Assembly: GCA_945929965.1 (NCBI GenBank)
Contig: CAMEOT010000001.1
Span: forward strand, 242,140-306,139
Direction of reading: 5' to 3'
From: an uncultured Lachnospiraceae bacterium
GTDB lineage: Bacteria; Bacillota; Clostridia; Lachnospirales; Lachnospiraceae
Length of the DNA: 64,000 nucleotides
A program made the translations under genes and the position numbers. A model generated the notes under the pieces. It searched no databases, was not told the DNA's origin, and saw only the letters and a program-made list of their open reading frames with translations. This document shows, in pieces, positions 17,983-26,057 of the stretch; the first letter of the stretch is position 1, and every line of letters starts with the position of its first letter.

Positions 17983-19656
17983 CTATTTCACATATTTTTC
18001 AAGTTTTTCCACGATATTTTTCACACATCCGGGCTCAAAAGGACTGTCCAGTCCGACTTCTTTGATCATATTGGTGTAGAAATCGCTGGCAGACAGCCGG
18101 CACAACTTCAGATAGCTCTTCCACGCCTCTGTAAAATCAGCATCCATCTTCACCTTGTACTGCAGTGCACAGGTCTGTGCCAGGCAATAATCGATATAGT
18201 ACAGCGGGTAGTCGTAAATGTGCAGCTGCTTCTGCCAGAAGCCTCCCTGTCCGAAGAAAGGATCTCCCTCGTAGTCCAGATGGGGCTTGTACTCCCGTTC
18301 CAGACGGCTCCATGCCTGTTTCCGCTCTGCCGGGGTCAGCTCCGGGTGCTCATAGACGATATGCTGGAACTCATCCACCATACAGCCGTAAGGGATAAAC
18401 GCAGCCGCATCCTCCAGATGCATTTCCACGTAATCCTGCGCTCTGTCACCGAAGAACAGGTTCATCCACTTTTCCGTGAAAAATTCCATGGACATGGAAT
18501 GGATCTCCGCGGTCTCCATACCGATATCCGCATGCTCTCTGATGGGATCCTGTGCAGCGAGATACCCCTGGAACGCATGGCCACACTCATGCGTGATGAC
18601 GTCCACATCACCGCTGGTACCGTTAAAATTGGCGAAGATAAACGGTGCATGATAGAGGGGCAGATAGGTCATGTAACCGCCTGCCTTCTTCGTCTTGCGT
18701 CCCAGAACATCAAATAACTGGTTCTCCATCATGAAATCAAAAAATTCCGCAGTCTCCGGGGACAGTTCACGGTACATCTTCTGTCCGGCTGCCATGATCT
18801 CTTCGGGGGTTCCGGTGGGCGCCGGGTTGCCGTCCTTAAAATATACCTGCTCGTCGATATAGCTGAGCTTCTCCAGACCCAGACGCTGTCTTCTACGGTC
18901 ATGCAGTTTCTCTGCGAAGGGTACGAAATACTCCTTGATCTGCCTGCGGAAAGCCTCTACCTCGTCCTTGCCGTAGCAGTTGCGGTTCATCCGGTAATAT
19001 CCCAGCTCCAGGTAATTTTCATAGCCCATTGCCCTTGCCTGCGCGGTACGGTTTTTCACCAGTTTGTCGTAAATGCTGTCCAGTTTTTCCTCATTTTCCA
19101 TGAAAAAGGCACTCATCTTCTCCCATGCCTGTCTGCGGACATTGCGGTCGGAATTCACCAGATAGGGCCGTAACAGGGACAGATTCAGTTCCCTGCCGTC
19201 GAAATCGATCTTCGCACCGGCGATGAGCTTGTCATACTCCATGGTCAGGGAGTTCTCCTCCTGCATCAGCGGAATCAATGCCTCGCTCATGGACTTCTGT
19301 GCCAGCTCCATATTCTTGAACGCTACCGGACCGATCTTCTCCTCCAGATACGCTCTGTATGGGGATTCATATAATTTCTTCTGATAAGCCAGCACCAGAT
19401 TACTGAATACCGGCCCCTGCTCATCGTAGTATTTATGCTCTTCCTCGTAGAATTTATCGGAGGTATCGATGTCGAAGCGGATATTCGCGATCGTCATCAG
19501 CGTCATGACACGGTCCGTCAGCGCATAGTACTTCTTATGCACCTCGAACTGCTCCTCCCCGCTCTTCGCCGCCTCCAGCTCCCGGATCAGCTCTCCCATC
19601 TCCTCCTGCACTTTGGCAAAATCTATTCTCTCGTAAGGCATGTCCTGAAATCTCAT
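17983..19656 (-). CDS. M3-family oligoendopeptidase F
   Basis: 557 residues, typical for the clostridial PepF branch. The zinc site is HECGHAF (VDVITHECGHAFQGY), with the third ligand Glu in the ETAEIHSMSMEFF stretch some 25 residues later, both characteristic of M3 peptidases. It lacks a signal peptide and should degrade oligopeptides in the cytoplasm. It is transcribed alone, with a modest AGAGAGGG ribosome site. It is followed on the minus strand by the foldase gene after 75 bp. Confidence 0.95.
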   Translation of the reverse strand: MRFQDMPYERIDFAKVQEEMGELIRELEAAKSGEEQFEVHKKYYALTDRVMTLMTIANIRFDIDTSDKFYEEEHKYYDEQGPVFSNLVLAYQKKLYESPYRAYLEEKIGPVAFKNMELAQKSMSEALIPLMQEENSLTMEYDKLIAGAKIDFDGRELNLSLLRPYLVNSDRNVRRQAWEKMSAFFMENEEKLDSIYDKLVKNRTAQARAMGYENYLELGYYRMNRNCYGKDEVEAFRRQIKEYFVPFAEKLHDRRRQRLGLEKLSYIDEQVYFKDGNPAPTGTPEEIMAAGQKMYRELSPETAEFFDFMMENQLFDVLGRKTKKAGGYMTYLPLYHAPFIFANFNGTSGDVDVITHECGHAFQGYLAAQDPIREHADIGMETAEIHSMSMEFFTEKWMNLFFGDRAQDYVEMHLEDAAAFIPYGCMVDEFQHIVYEHPELTPAERKQAWSRLEREYKPHLDYEGDPFFGQGGFWQKQLHIYDYPLYYIDYCLAQTCALQYKVKMDADFTEAWKSYLKLCRLSASDFYTNMIKEVGLDSPFEPGCVKNIVEKLEKYVK

Positions 19657-19946
19657 AATTATAGTAACCCTCTCTTTCTGTGTCTTTAGAAACCTATACT
19701 GCTTATCTTACCCCAAAATGCCGGGAAAGTAAAACTTTAGAAGCGTTCTGTAACATTTTTCTGCTTGTCATTATAAGAACCTTATGATATGGTGGTATTG
19801 GAAGTAATTTTTCTTCTTTCAAAAATTCTTATAGACCCGTCAGTGGTCAAAGTTTTCCCTTATTATTTATTTTATATAGAAAATATTTGTTTTTTTATGT
19901 CGTTTTATTTTACTTTTACATTTATTTTGCAACAGAAAGGAGATTT

Positions 19947-20990
19947 ATGGAGTTAAAACAAAATAATATGACCAGCAACTATTTTTCGGAGGAGTATTTA
20001 ATGAATACTGTGTCGAGATTCTGGAAGAATTTTGTTGCGGAAGAAATTTCGTATGGGAATGCGATAGCTGCTGTACCGGGAAATGCGACTGTGGCAATAC
20101 CGGCTTCCGGAAAGCGGAATTATAAGGATCTGGTGTTCCGGAAAATATTTCATGACAAGGAGAAGCTGCTCTCGCTGTACAATGCGCTGAATCACTCGCA
20201 TTATGAAGATCCGGAGCTACTGCATATTACAACTTTGGAAAATGCGGTTTACCTAATCTTGCAGAATGACCTGTCGTTTGTTGTGGATTTTGATCTATGG
20301 TTTTTTGAGCACCAGTCCACCTTGAATCCCAATATGCCGTATCGCTTTTTGCTGTATCTGGCAAGTGAATATTCAAAGATGAACACAGATGACCTGCTTT
20401 ACTCCAACAAGTTACAGATGCTGGATACTCCACATTTTGTAGTGTTTTATAACGGGACGGATCCTCTCCCGGAATACAGCACCCTGAAGCTGTCCAGTGC
20501 CTACCGGAATAAGGAAGAGGCTCCTCAGCTTGAATTACAGGTACAGGTAATCAATATCAATCTCGGGTTCAATGCCGAGCTGATGAATGCCTGCCAGATT
20601 TTAAAAGAGTATGCCCAGTTCGTCGCAGAAGTCCGCGAGCAAGCAAAGGTGTATCCAAATCGACAGGCCATCGTTCAGGCAGTGGATGTGTGTATTAAGA
20701 AAGATATTTTGAAGGAATTTTTGCTTGAGAATAAGAAGGAGGTTATTGATATGGTGTTATTCGAGTATGACGCTGAAGCGGAAAAGAGAGTTATTTACAA
20801 GGATGGAAAGGTTGAGGGAAAGGCAGAGGAAATTGTTCGTTTATGTAAAAAATTTCACGTATCAAAAGAAGATACCATCCAGGAATTAGAAACTGAGCTT
20901 TCTATTTCTACACAGGCAGCCACGGATTACTATGATAATTTTTCGAAGGAATTGGAAAGGAAATCTTTGGATGATCAAAAGGCCTTATAA
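19947..20990 (+). CDS. Rpn-type PD-(D/E)XK nuclease family protein
   Basis: 347 residues from the ATG at 19947, which has AAAGGAG 6 nt before it; the frame extends 60 bp further but without a ribosome site. After a variable first ~50 residues it reads RNYKDLVFRKIFHDKEKL and then VVDFDLWFFEHQSTLNPNMPYRFLLYLA, the active-site region (Asp...Glu-His-Gln) of the Rpn/transposase_31-like PD-(D/E)XK family. A second stretch LELQVQVININLG follows. Relatives such as E. coli RpnA promote RecA-independent recombination and are nucleases. The C-terminal tail (KDGKVEGKAEEIVRLCKKF) is a common feature. It faces the flagellin gene across a shared terminator. The 290-bp gap before it is AT-rich and shows no other gene. 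Confidence 0.85.
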   Translation: MELKQNNMTSNYFSEEYLMNTVSRFWKNFVAEEISYGNAIAAVPGNATVAIPASGKRNYKDLVFRKIFHDKEKLLSLYNALNHSHYEDPELLHITTLENAVYLILQNDLSFVVDFDLWFFEHQSTLNPNMPYRFLLYLASEYSKMNTDDLLYSNKLQMLDTPHFVVFYNGTDPLPEYSTLKLSSAYRNKEEAPQLELQVQVININLGFNAELMNACQILKEYAQFVAEVREQAKVYPNRQAIVQAVDVCIKKDILKEFLLENKKEVIDMVLFEYDAEAEKRVIYKDGKVEGKAEEIVRLCKKFHVSKEDTIQELETELSISTQAATDYYDNFSKELERKSLDDQKAL

Positions 20991-21032
20991 GAACCCAAAA
21001 AGGGCAGCCCATCATGGACTGCCCTTTGGTTC
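20991..21032. terminator. Bidirectional terminator between the Rpn gene and fliC
   Basis: The stem AAAGGGCAG...CTGCCCTTT is extended outward by GAACC/GGTTC, in the 104-bp gap between two convergent genes. T-rich tracts lie within the stem on the minus strand (TTTTTGGG), which suits ending fliC. Confidence 0.85.
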
Positions 21033-21094
21033 TTACATAACTCTTACAGATATGGTTCGTTCCTCTTTGGAAACAACCTGATCTCAGCTTAAGC

Positions 21095-22468
21095 TTACTG
21101 TAACAGAGACAGTACGCCCTGGTTGGACTGGTTAGCCTGAGCCAGCATAGCCTGACCTGCCTGGGACAGGATGTTGTTGTTGGAGTACTTAACCATCTCA
21201 GTAGCCATATCAGTATCACGGATAGCGGACTCTGCGCTGGTGGTATTCTCAACTACGTTGTCGAGGTTGTTGATGGTGTGCTCCAAACGGTTCTGAACAG
21301 CACCAAGTGCGGAACGTTGGGTAGATACTCTCTGAATAGCATTTGCAATGGTATCAATTGCATTGTCTGCATTGGTAGAATCCTTGCCATCAACCTTCAA
21401 ATCCTGTACACCAATTGCCTTTGCGCTCATGGAAGAGATTGTCATCTTAATCTTATTGTTAGAAGTAGAGTCTGCACCAACATGTAAATCAAGTTCTACT
21501 GCTTCCGGAACATAGGTTGCATCGTAGGCATTTACTGTTGCAACACCGTCAGCATCAACTTTGATAGTTGCCTTAATATCCTCACCAAACTTATAACCAC
21601 CTGTAGCAATTTGAGCTGCTGTAGGAGCTGTCGGATAGTTGATTTTAGACTCACTCAGCTTGCTATTTGCAACAAATGTCTTAGTCAATTCAAGTTTTTC
21701 AGTATCTGCGGGCGCATTTGCTGTCGTCCATGTAATTCCTGCATCATTTAATTCTTTATCGGAATAAGTTGCTGTTCCATCACTCCAGGTTCTATTACCG
21801 TTTGCTACCGTAGCAGTAAGTGTGAGCTTTCCATTAGGAGCGTTAGTGGTATTATTCAGTGCATCGGCCAATGCAGAAGTTTTTAAAGTTTCAGAATCAA
21901 CGGTTATTTTTGTCGCCGCAGATCCACTCTTGGTTACTCCTACAGTACCAAGTACAACATCCCCTGCCTCTACCTTGGTTCCGGCATTTATGGTTGCAGT
22001 TGCTCCTGCAATATTAGCTGTTGATGCATTATTACCTACTTTTCCTGTCGTTTCGCCTTTCAGCAGATATGTCTCATTGAACTTGGTGGTCTCAGATACT
22101 CGATCAATCTCTGTTACCAACTGATCAATTTCATTCTGAATATAGCTTCTGTCTGTTTCGGAATTAGTTCCGTTTGCAGACTTAACAGCCAGTTCATTCA
22201 TTCTCTGCAGCATATCCTGCACTTCGTTCAGGGCACCTTCAGCGGTCTGTACTGCACTGATACCGTCCTGTGCATTGGAAGAAGCCTGTGTCAGACCTCT
22301 GATCTGCTTTCTCATTTTCTCACTGATGGACAGACCTGCTGCATCATCAGCTGCACGGTTGATCTTATAACCGGAAGAGAGTTTCTCGGTGGACTTTGCC
22401 TGAGAAGCGGTGGTCAGACCTAACATTCTGTTAGAGTTCATAGCTGTAAGATTGTGTTGTACTACCAT
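21095..22468 (-). CDS. fliC: Flagellin
   Basis: 457 residues. The conserved D0/D1 N-terminus is complete (MVVQHNLTAMNSNRML, then LSSGYKINRAADDAAGLSIS), as is the C-terminal D1/D0 (IQRVSTQRSALGAVQNRLEHT to the final MLAQANQSNQGVLSLLQ). A Thr/Ala-rich variable domain fills about residues 150-345. The LQRMNELAVKSANGT stretch near residue 90 corresponds to the TLR5-recognised region of Salmonella flagellin (LQRVRELAVQ). It forms the flagellar filament after export. The leader is 180 nt downstream of csrA and contains two probable CsrA sites, so translation is likely repressed by CsrA. No promoter is evident between csrA and fliC. Confidence 0.97.
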   Translation of the reverse strand: MVVQHNLTAMNSNRMLGLTTASQAKSTEKLSSGYKINRAADDAAGLSISEKMRKQIRGLTQASSNAQDGISAVQTAEGALNEVQDMLQRMNELAVKSANGTNSETDRSYIQNEIDQLVTEIDRVSETTKFNETYLLKGETTGKVGNNASTANIAGATATINAGTKVEAGDVVLGTVGVTKSGSAATKITVDSETLKTSALADALNNTTNAPNGKLTLTATVANGNRTWSDGTATYSDKELNDAGITWTTANAPADTEKLELTKTFVANSKLSESKINYPTAPTAAQIATGGYKFGEDIKATIKVDADGVATVNAYDATYVPEAVELDLHVGADSTSNNKIKMTISSMSAKAIGVQDLKVDGKDSTNADNAIDTIANAIQRVSTQRSALGAVQNRLEHTINNLDNVVENTTSAESAIRDTDMATEMVKYSNNNILSQAGQAMLAQANQSNQGVLSLLQ

Positions 22469-22476
22469 AATAATTT

Positions 22477-22488
22477 ACCTCCTTGTAT
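22477..22488 (-). promoter_or_regulatory. CsrA binding site overlapping the fliC ribosome site
   Basis: On the minus strand the ribosome site reads ATACAAGGAGGT, which matches the selected CsrA consensus RUACARGGAUGU at 11 of 12 positions. It contains the core GGA and the Shine-Dalgarno itself. Binding would block fliC translation directly, as site BS2 does in the Bacillus hag leader. Confidence 0.75.
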
Positions 22489-22535
22489 TACTGCCCAATT
22501 CCTTTTGCGGCAGTGTGCGTATCTGTATTGTTATT

Positions 22536-22551
22536 GAGAAATCCTTTTCTC
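22536..22551 (-). promoter_or_regulatory. CsrA-type hairpin with AGGA loop in the fliC leader
   Basis: A perfect 6-bp stem GAGAAA/TTTCTC presents AGGA as a tetraloop, the preferred way CsrA meets its core motif. It lies 48 nt upstream of the site on the ribosome-binding sequence, a distance compatible with one CsrA dimer bridging both. Confidence 0.7.
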
Positions 22552-22648
22552 CCAGATACTTGTTTTTAGTTTTTATAGTAACCGGAGTAGGAGCTTCCCT
22601 GTCGGGCCCTGACAGAACCGCTCTTCCTCCGATTATTACCATATGAAA

Positions 22649-22918
22649 TTATTTGTCCGCATTTCCCTTTGTGATGATCACGTTGGATTTTTTGCGGTAT
22701 TTCTCCGGGTGCTCCTCTTCCGCATAATATTTGGGAAGCATCGCTCTCTCCTCCGGATCTGTGATCTGGTTCTCTAATACCGTGCTCCGCACGATGTTCA
22801 CCTCTTTCGGTGCATCAATCATGATACGGAGATGATTCTTGGTTCCTCCCAGGAACACGATCTTGATATTGTCATTGATCATCAGGTATTCTTCCGGACT
22901 AACGGTCAGACGCAGCAT
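22649..22918 (-). CDS. csrA: Carbon storage regulator CsrA with extended C-terminus
   Basis: 89 residues. Residues 1-50 follow the CsrA fold: MLRLTVSPEEYLMINDNIKIVFLG, then NHLRIMIDAPKEVNIVRSTVLE, keeping the IDAPKEV block and the RNA-contacting Arg (E. coli Arg44). The start is divergent (RLTVSPEEY rather than LSRKxGE). The C-terminal ~35 charged residues are longer than in E. coli (61 residues) and Bacillus (74). CsrA binds GGA motifs in mRNA and represses flagellin translation; FliW, its usual antagonist, is not in the window. It is 180 nt upstream of fliC. The ribosome site is GGGAGG, and 54 bp before the ATG begins a recombination-like repeat. Confidence 0.88.
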   Translation of the reverse strand: MLRLTVSPEEYLMINDNIKIVFLGGTKNHLRIMIDAPKEVNIVRSTVLENQITDPEERAMLPKYYAEEEHPEKYRKKSNVIITKGNADK

Positions 22919-22971
22919 ATCGATAACCTCCCTGTTTTTATTCAGCCTTCCTTGCCTGCTGGTTTGCGCTG

Positions 22972-23000
22972 ATGCAACATTTTGTTATGGAATGTTGCAT
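22972..23000. repeat. Left recombinase-like crossover site (10-9-10)
   Basis: Perfect inverted arms ATGCAACATT and AATGTTGCAT flank a 9-bp asymmetric spacer TTGTTATGG. Architecture and size resemble loxP/FRT-type tyrosine recombinase core sites. It is matched by an inverted copy at 23725-23759 on the other side of the recombinase gene. It lies 54 bp upstream of csrA and 36 bp before the recombinase ATG. Confidence 0.8.
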
Positions 23001-23035
23001 TTTCCTTATTCATTAATACTTTCAAGGAGGCTATT

Positions 23036-23617
23036 ATGAGCACGACACAACCTATCCGTAGCAAACAACTTTTACATGATTTCAAAGATTACTATCTTAC
23101 CCAACAGCCCAACTTCCGGAATTACACTCTCATCCTGATCGGTCTGAACACTGCTCTTCGTATCAACGACATTCTTCATCTCACCTGGGGAGATGTCTAT
23201 TGCACAGAACACAGCCGCTTTTACATCCATCTTCTGATCACAGAAAAGAAAACAGGAAAAGAGACCCGAATCCTGATCAACAGAGAACTTCAGAAAACAT
23301 TACAGTCCTACCGGAAAACACAGTCTTCCGTAACCGACACAGACTACCTTTTTCCCAGTCCCAGAAAAACATCGTCCCCTCCCTCCAGGTATCAGGCCTA
23401 CCGCATTGTCCGTAAGTCTGCTGAAGCCGTAGGGATCGAAGACGTGATCCGGTGCCATTCCCTGCGGAAGACCTTCGGCTACCATGCATGGAAAATGGGA
23501 ACTCCGCCCGCATTGCTGATGGAGATTAACAATCATTCTTCTTTTCAGATCACAAAACATTATCTGGGAATTGAACAGGATGACAAAGATGCCATATTTC
23601 GTGACATACAGTTATGA
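23036..23617 (+). CDS. Small tyrosine recombinase (FimB/FimE-sized)
   Basis: 193 residues from the ATG at 23036, preceded by AAGGAGG. The full catalytic set is present: Arg42 (NTALRINDIL), Lys72 (TEKKTGK), His141-x-x-Arg144 (HSLRKTFG), His167 (NNHSS) and Tyr176 (TKHYLG). There is no N-terminal core-binding (SAM-like) domain, so it is about the size of FimB/FimE invertases rather than of phage integrases (~300-400). Two loxP-like sites in opposite orientation flank the gene. It therefore most likely inverts the segment that carries it. It has no phage or transposon gene neighbours. The candidate promoter (TTGCGC-N16-TATGGA) would overlap the left crossover site. Confidence 0.93.
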   Translation: MSTTQPIRSKQLLHDFKDYYLTQQPNFRNYTLILIGLNTALRINDILHLTWGDVYCTEHSRFYIHLLITEKKTGKETRILINRELQKTLQSYRKTQSSVTDTDYLFPSPRKTSSPPSRYQAYRIVRKSAEAVGIEDVIRCHSLRKTFGYHAWKMGTPPALLMEINNHSSFQITKHYLGIEQDDKDAIFRDIQL

Positions 23618-23683
23618 CATGCGGTCTATATAATCACTATAGTGATACAAAAGTAACGCAGTGACGATTTTTATTAAAAAGAC

Positions 23684-23710
23684 TAAAGTTTTCCCATGGT
23701 CAGCCGAAAT
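23684..23710 (+). promoter_or_regulatory. Sigma-28 (FliA/SigD) flagellar promoter inside the bracketed segment
   Basis: TAAAGTTT (23684-23691), then 11 nt, then GCCGAAAT (23703-23710). The FliA consensus is TAAAGTTT-N11-GCCGATAA: 8 of 8 and 6 of 8 positions agree with exact spacing. It points right, out of the segment, through the right-hand site toward the MCP-PilZ gene (start 23894, leader about 180 nt). If the segment inverts, the same promoter would point at csrA-fliC from about 23.02-23.04 kb. Confidence 0.85.
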
Positions 23711-23724
23711 ATGTAGTGCAAGAC

Positions 23725-23759
23725 AAAATGCAACATTCGATAACAGAATGTTGCATTTT
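23725..23759. repeat. Right recombinase-like crossover site (13-9-13), inverted copy of the left
   Basis: Perfect arms AAAATGCAACATT and AATGTTGCATTTT flank the spacer CGATAACAG. Read on the minus strand the spacer is CTGTTATCG, agreeing with the left spacer TTGTTATGG at 7 of 9 positions, with the central TGTTAT identical. Read directly, only 3 of 9 agree. The two sites are thus oppositely oriented, which predicts inversion rather than deletion. Confidence 0.8.
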
Positions 23760-23893
23760 CTATTTTAATCTATTCATTTCTGTGTTATTCTATTTACGAT
23801 TGCATATCGCTATTTCCGACAAATACTAACATTATAATGCAGTTCCATCAGGAGTACGTCATTTCAACGAAGATTGCAAGGAGGAATTACCTA

Positions 23894-25984
23894 ATGACAT
23901 ACGATGAAAACGTCTTCAAAGAAAAAGCTAATCGGAAAGCCCGTAAGATCTGGATCGTTTTTGCTGTTTTACTGAGTGCCAACTATGGCTCCGATGCGTC
24001 CGGGGGATTATATCCCACCACTTCTTACCTTATTTTTCTGGCATTGTGCTGGCTGCCTCTGATCTTCGGCGAAGTGCTGTTACGTGTAAAGGGTTGGGCA
24101 ACGGAGCTCTACCGCTACGATCTGGTCATCGGTTACGGTATCTTCTACACTTTTGTCATCTGTACTACAGCTTCCCCGATCGCTTTCACTTATATCCTGC
24201 CAGTGACGAGCCTGCTGGTACTGTATAAGAACCGGAAATTCATGATCGACTGTGGTATCGCCAATGCTCTGATCATCGTCGGTGCGGCCGTCTATCGTTA
24301 TATGCTGGGCTTCAACAGTGCTTCCGATATGAAGAATTATCAGTTACAGCTGTCCTGTATCGTCCTGTGCTACATCTGTTATGTCATGTCCATCCGTCAT
24401 CTGAACGAATCCGACGGTGCCATGACCGACAGCATCAAGGCCGACCTGCACAGAGTCGTAACTACCGTAGAGCAGGTCAAGTCTTCGAGTAATATCATTC
24501 TGGATGGTATCACTGTCGTAAGAGAGCTGGCTTCTGAGAATAAGCATGGCTCCGATATCGTCATGCTGGGTATGAACGAGCTGACTGACAACAACAATAT
24601 GCTGCTGGATCGTACCACATCATCCACACAGATGACCTCCGATATCCGCGCCCAGGTAGAAAATGTGGTAGCTCTGATCGGAGAAATGGTCACGCTCGTC
24701 GAAAAAACGCAATCCCATTCCGGCGTCAGTGCGGAAGACCTGAAGAGTCTGGTGAATACCGCTGCTACCATGTCACAGCTGTCCACCGAGCTGGAAAATG
24801 TTCTGGAGAATTTCCGTCAGGAATTCGAAATGGTAAAACAGGAGACCGGCACCATAGAGAAGATCACAAACCAGACGAATCTGCTGGCATTAAATGCTTC
24901 CATCGAAGCTGCCAGAGCCGGAGAAGCCGGCAAGGGCTTCGCTGTCGTAGCGGATCAGATCCGTACCTTAAGCACTGAGACCCACGCTTCCTCTGAACAG
25001 ATCAGGAATGCTCTCTCCCGGCTGGATGCTACCTCCGCGAAGATGACCTCTTCCATTGAAGAGACATTAAAGCTGATCCAGATCACTCTGGAAAAAGTAA
25101 CGCAGACCGGAGATAACGTAAATCAGATCGCTTCTGATTCCGTGCAGCTGGGCAATCACATTCAGGTTGTAGATAATGCCATTAAAGAAGTAGAGAGCTC
25201 TAACACTCAGCTGGTATCCAACATGGAGCAGGTATCTAACATCGTAGATACCATCACAACCTGTATCACGCACTCCAGCCGGACCAGTGAACGGATGCTC
25301 AGCAAGTATCAGGAAACAGCAGACAATATCAATACCATCGAAGATGTCATGGAAAACATGATGTGTGATCTGGGCGTCGGTGGTTTCATGGGTATTGAAG
25401 ACGTCAAGCCCGGCATGAAGATCGACTTACAGCTAGTCGATCAGAAGGATGACAAATATCTTGGGGAACTGATCGAGCAGATTCCGGAGGGACTGCTGGT
25501 ATCCTGTCAGAAGAAGCTGACTATTAACGGGTCTGCTTCCTGTATGCTGCAGGTCACCGCAGGTAATATCCTGTACTGTTGGGACGAAGCCGCCATTTCT
25601 CCTGCTCCCGAAAGTGGTGAACATGCTTTCAAGATTACCATTACTACCAGACCCAGAATCAACAATAGACGCAAATACCCTCGTATGGATCTGAATAATA
25701 CCTGTACTATTAAGTTCAAAAATTCCGATACGGAATATGCGGCTACCATGGAAAATATCAGTGCCAACGGATTCGCCTTCCTGGCCACAGACAAGATATT
25801 CACCCAAAGCAAAAATGCAGAAGTCATTATCACGATTCATGATTTTGCTCTGCCAAATCATAATGAGCTGGAAGGTCGCATCATCCGCTGTTCCGACGAT
25901 AACGGACTGTATATCGTCGGATGCCAGATGCCGGAAGATAATTTCTATATTCTGGAATATGTAGAAAAGAACTTAAATAAATAG
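23894..25984 (+). CDS. Methyl-accepting chemotaxis receptor with C-terminal PilZ domain
   Basis: 696 residues from the ATG at 23894, which has AAGGAGG 9 nt before it; the frame opens 57 bp earlier without such a site. About six membrane helices fill residues 20-190, with no large extracellular sensor. The MCP signalling domain follows, with the hairpin tip [29 protein letters not shown]. The last ~120 residues are a PilZ domain with both c-di-GMP motifs, RKYPR (RxxxR) and NISANG (N-x-S-x-x-G). It should couple membrane or c-di-GMP signals to CheA/CheW at the pole. A sigma-28 promoter lies upstream inside the putative invertible segment, so its expression may be phase-dependent. Confidence 0.93.
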   Translation: MTYDENVFKEKANRKARKIWIVFAVLLSANYGSDASGGLYPTTSYLIFLALCWLPLIFGEVLLRVKGWATELYRYDLVIGYGIFYTFVICTTASPIAFTYILPVTSLLVLYKNRKFMIDCGIANALIIVGAAVYRYMLGFNSASDMKNYQLQLSCIVLCYICYVMSIRHLNESDGAMTDSIKADLHRVVTTVEQVKSSSNIILDGITVVRELASENKHGSDIVMLGMNELTDNNNMLLDRTTSSTQMTSDIRAQVENVVALIGEMVTLVEKTQSHSGVSAEDLKSLVNTAATMSQLSTELENVLENFRQEFEMVKQETGTIEKITNQTNLLALNASIEAARAGEAGKGFAVVADQIRTLSTETHASSEQIRNALSRLDATSAKMTSSIEETLKLIQITLEKVTQTGDNVNQIASDSVQLGNHIQVVDNAIKEVESSNTQLVSNMEQVSNIVDTITTCITHSSRTSERMLSKYQETADNINTIEDVMENMMCDLGVGGFMGIEDVKPGMKIDLQLVDQKDDKYLGELIEQIPEGLLVSCQKKLTINGSASCMLQVTAGNILYCWDEAAISPAPESGEHAFKITITTRPRINNRRKYPRMDLNNTCTIKFKNSDTEYAATMENISANGFAFLATDKIFTQSKNAEVIITIHDFALPNHNELEGRIIRCSDDNGLYIVGCQMPEDNFYILEYVEKNLNK

Positions 25985-26009
25985 AATTCCTGTGTAAAAC
26001 CAAGGCACC

Positions 26010-26046
26010 AAAAATGCCCATTCATATTCAATGAATGGGCATTTTT
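26010..26046. terminator. Bidirectional terminator between the MCP and AraC genes
   Basis: A perfect 16-bp stem AAAAATGCCCATTCAT / ATGAATGGGCATTTTT with a 5-nt loop, between convergent genes. Each strand gets a 5-T tail. Confidence 0.93.
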
Positions 26047-26057
26047 AATGTTGTTCT

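Noticed and set aside
19838..19875. CAAAGTTTTCCC upstream of the Rpn gene, similar to the -35 of the sigma-28 promoter
   Set aside because: The matching -10 element is absent at the right distance; only a chance similarity.
22560..22640. CTGTC...GACAG palindrome in the csrA-fliC gap as a third CsrA hairpin or terminator
   Set aside because: Its loop lacks GGA in the right form and no T-tract follows; meaning unclear.
23036..23617. Recombinase as remnant of a phage or integrative element
   Set aside because: No other phage or conjugation gene lies nearby, the catalytic set is complete, and the paired inverted sites favour a dedicated invertase.
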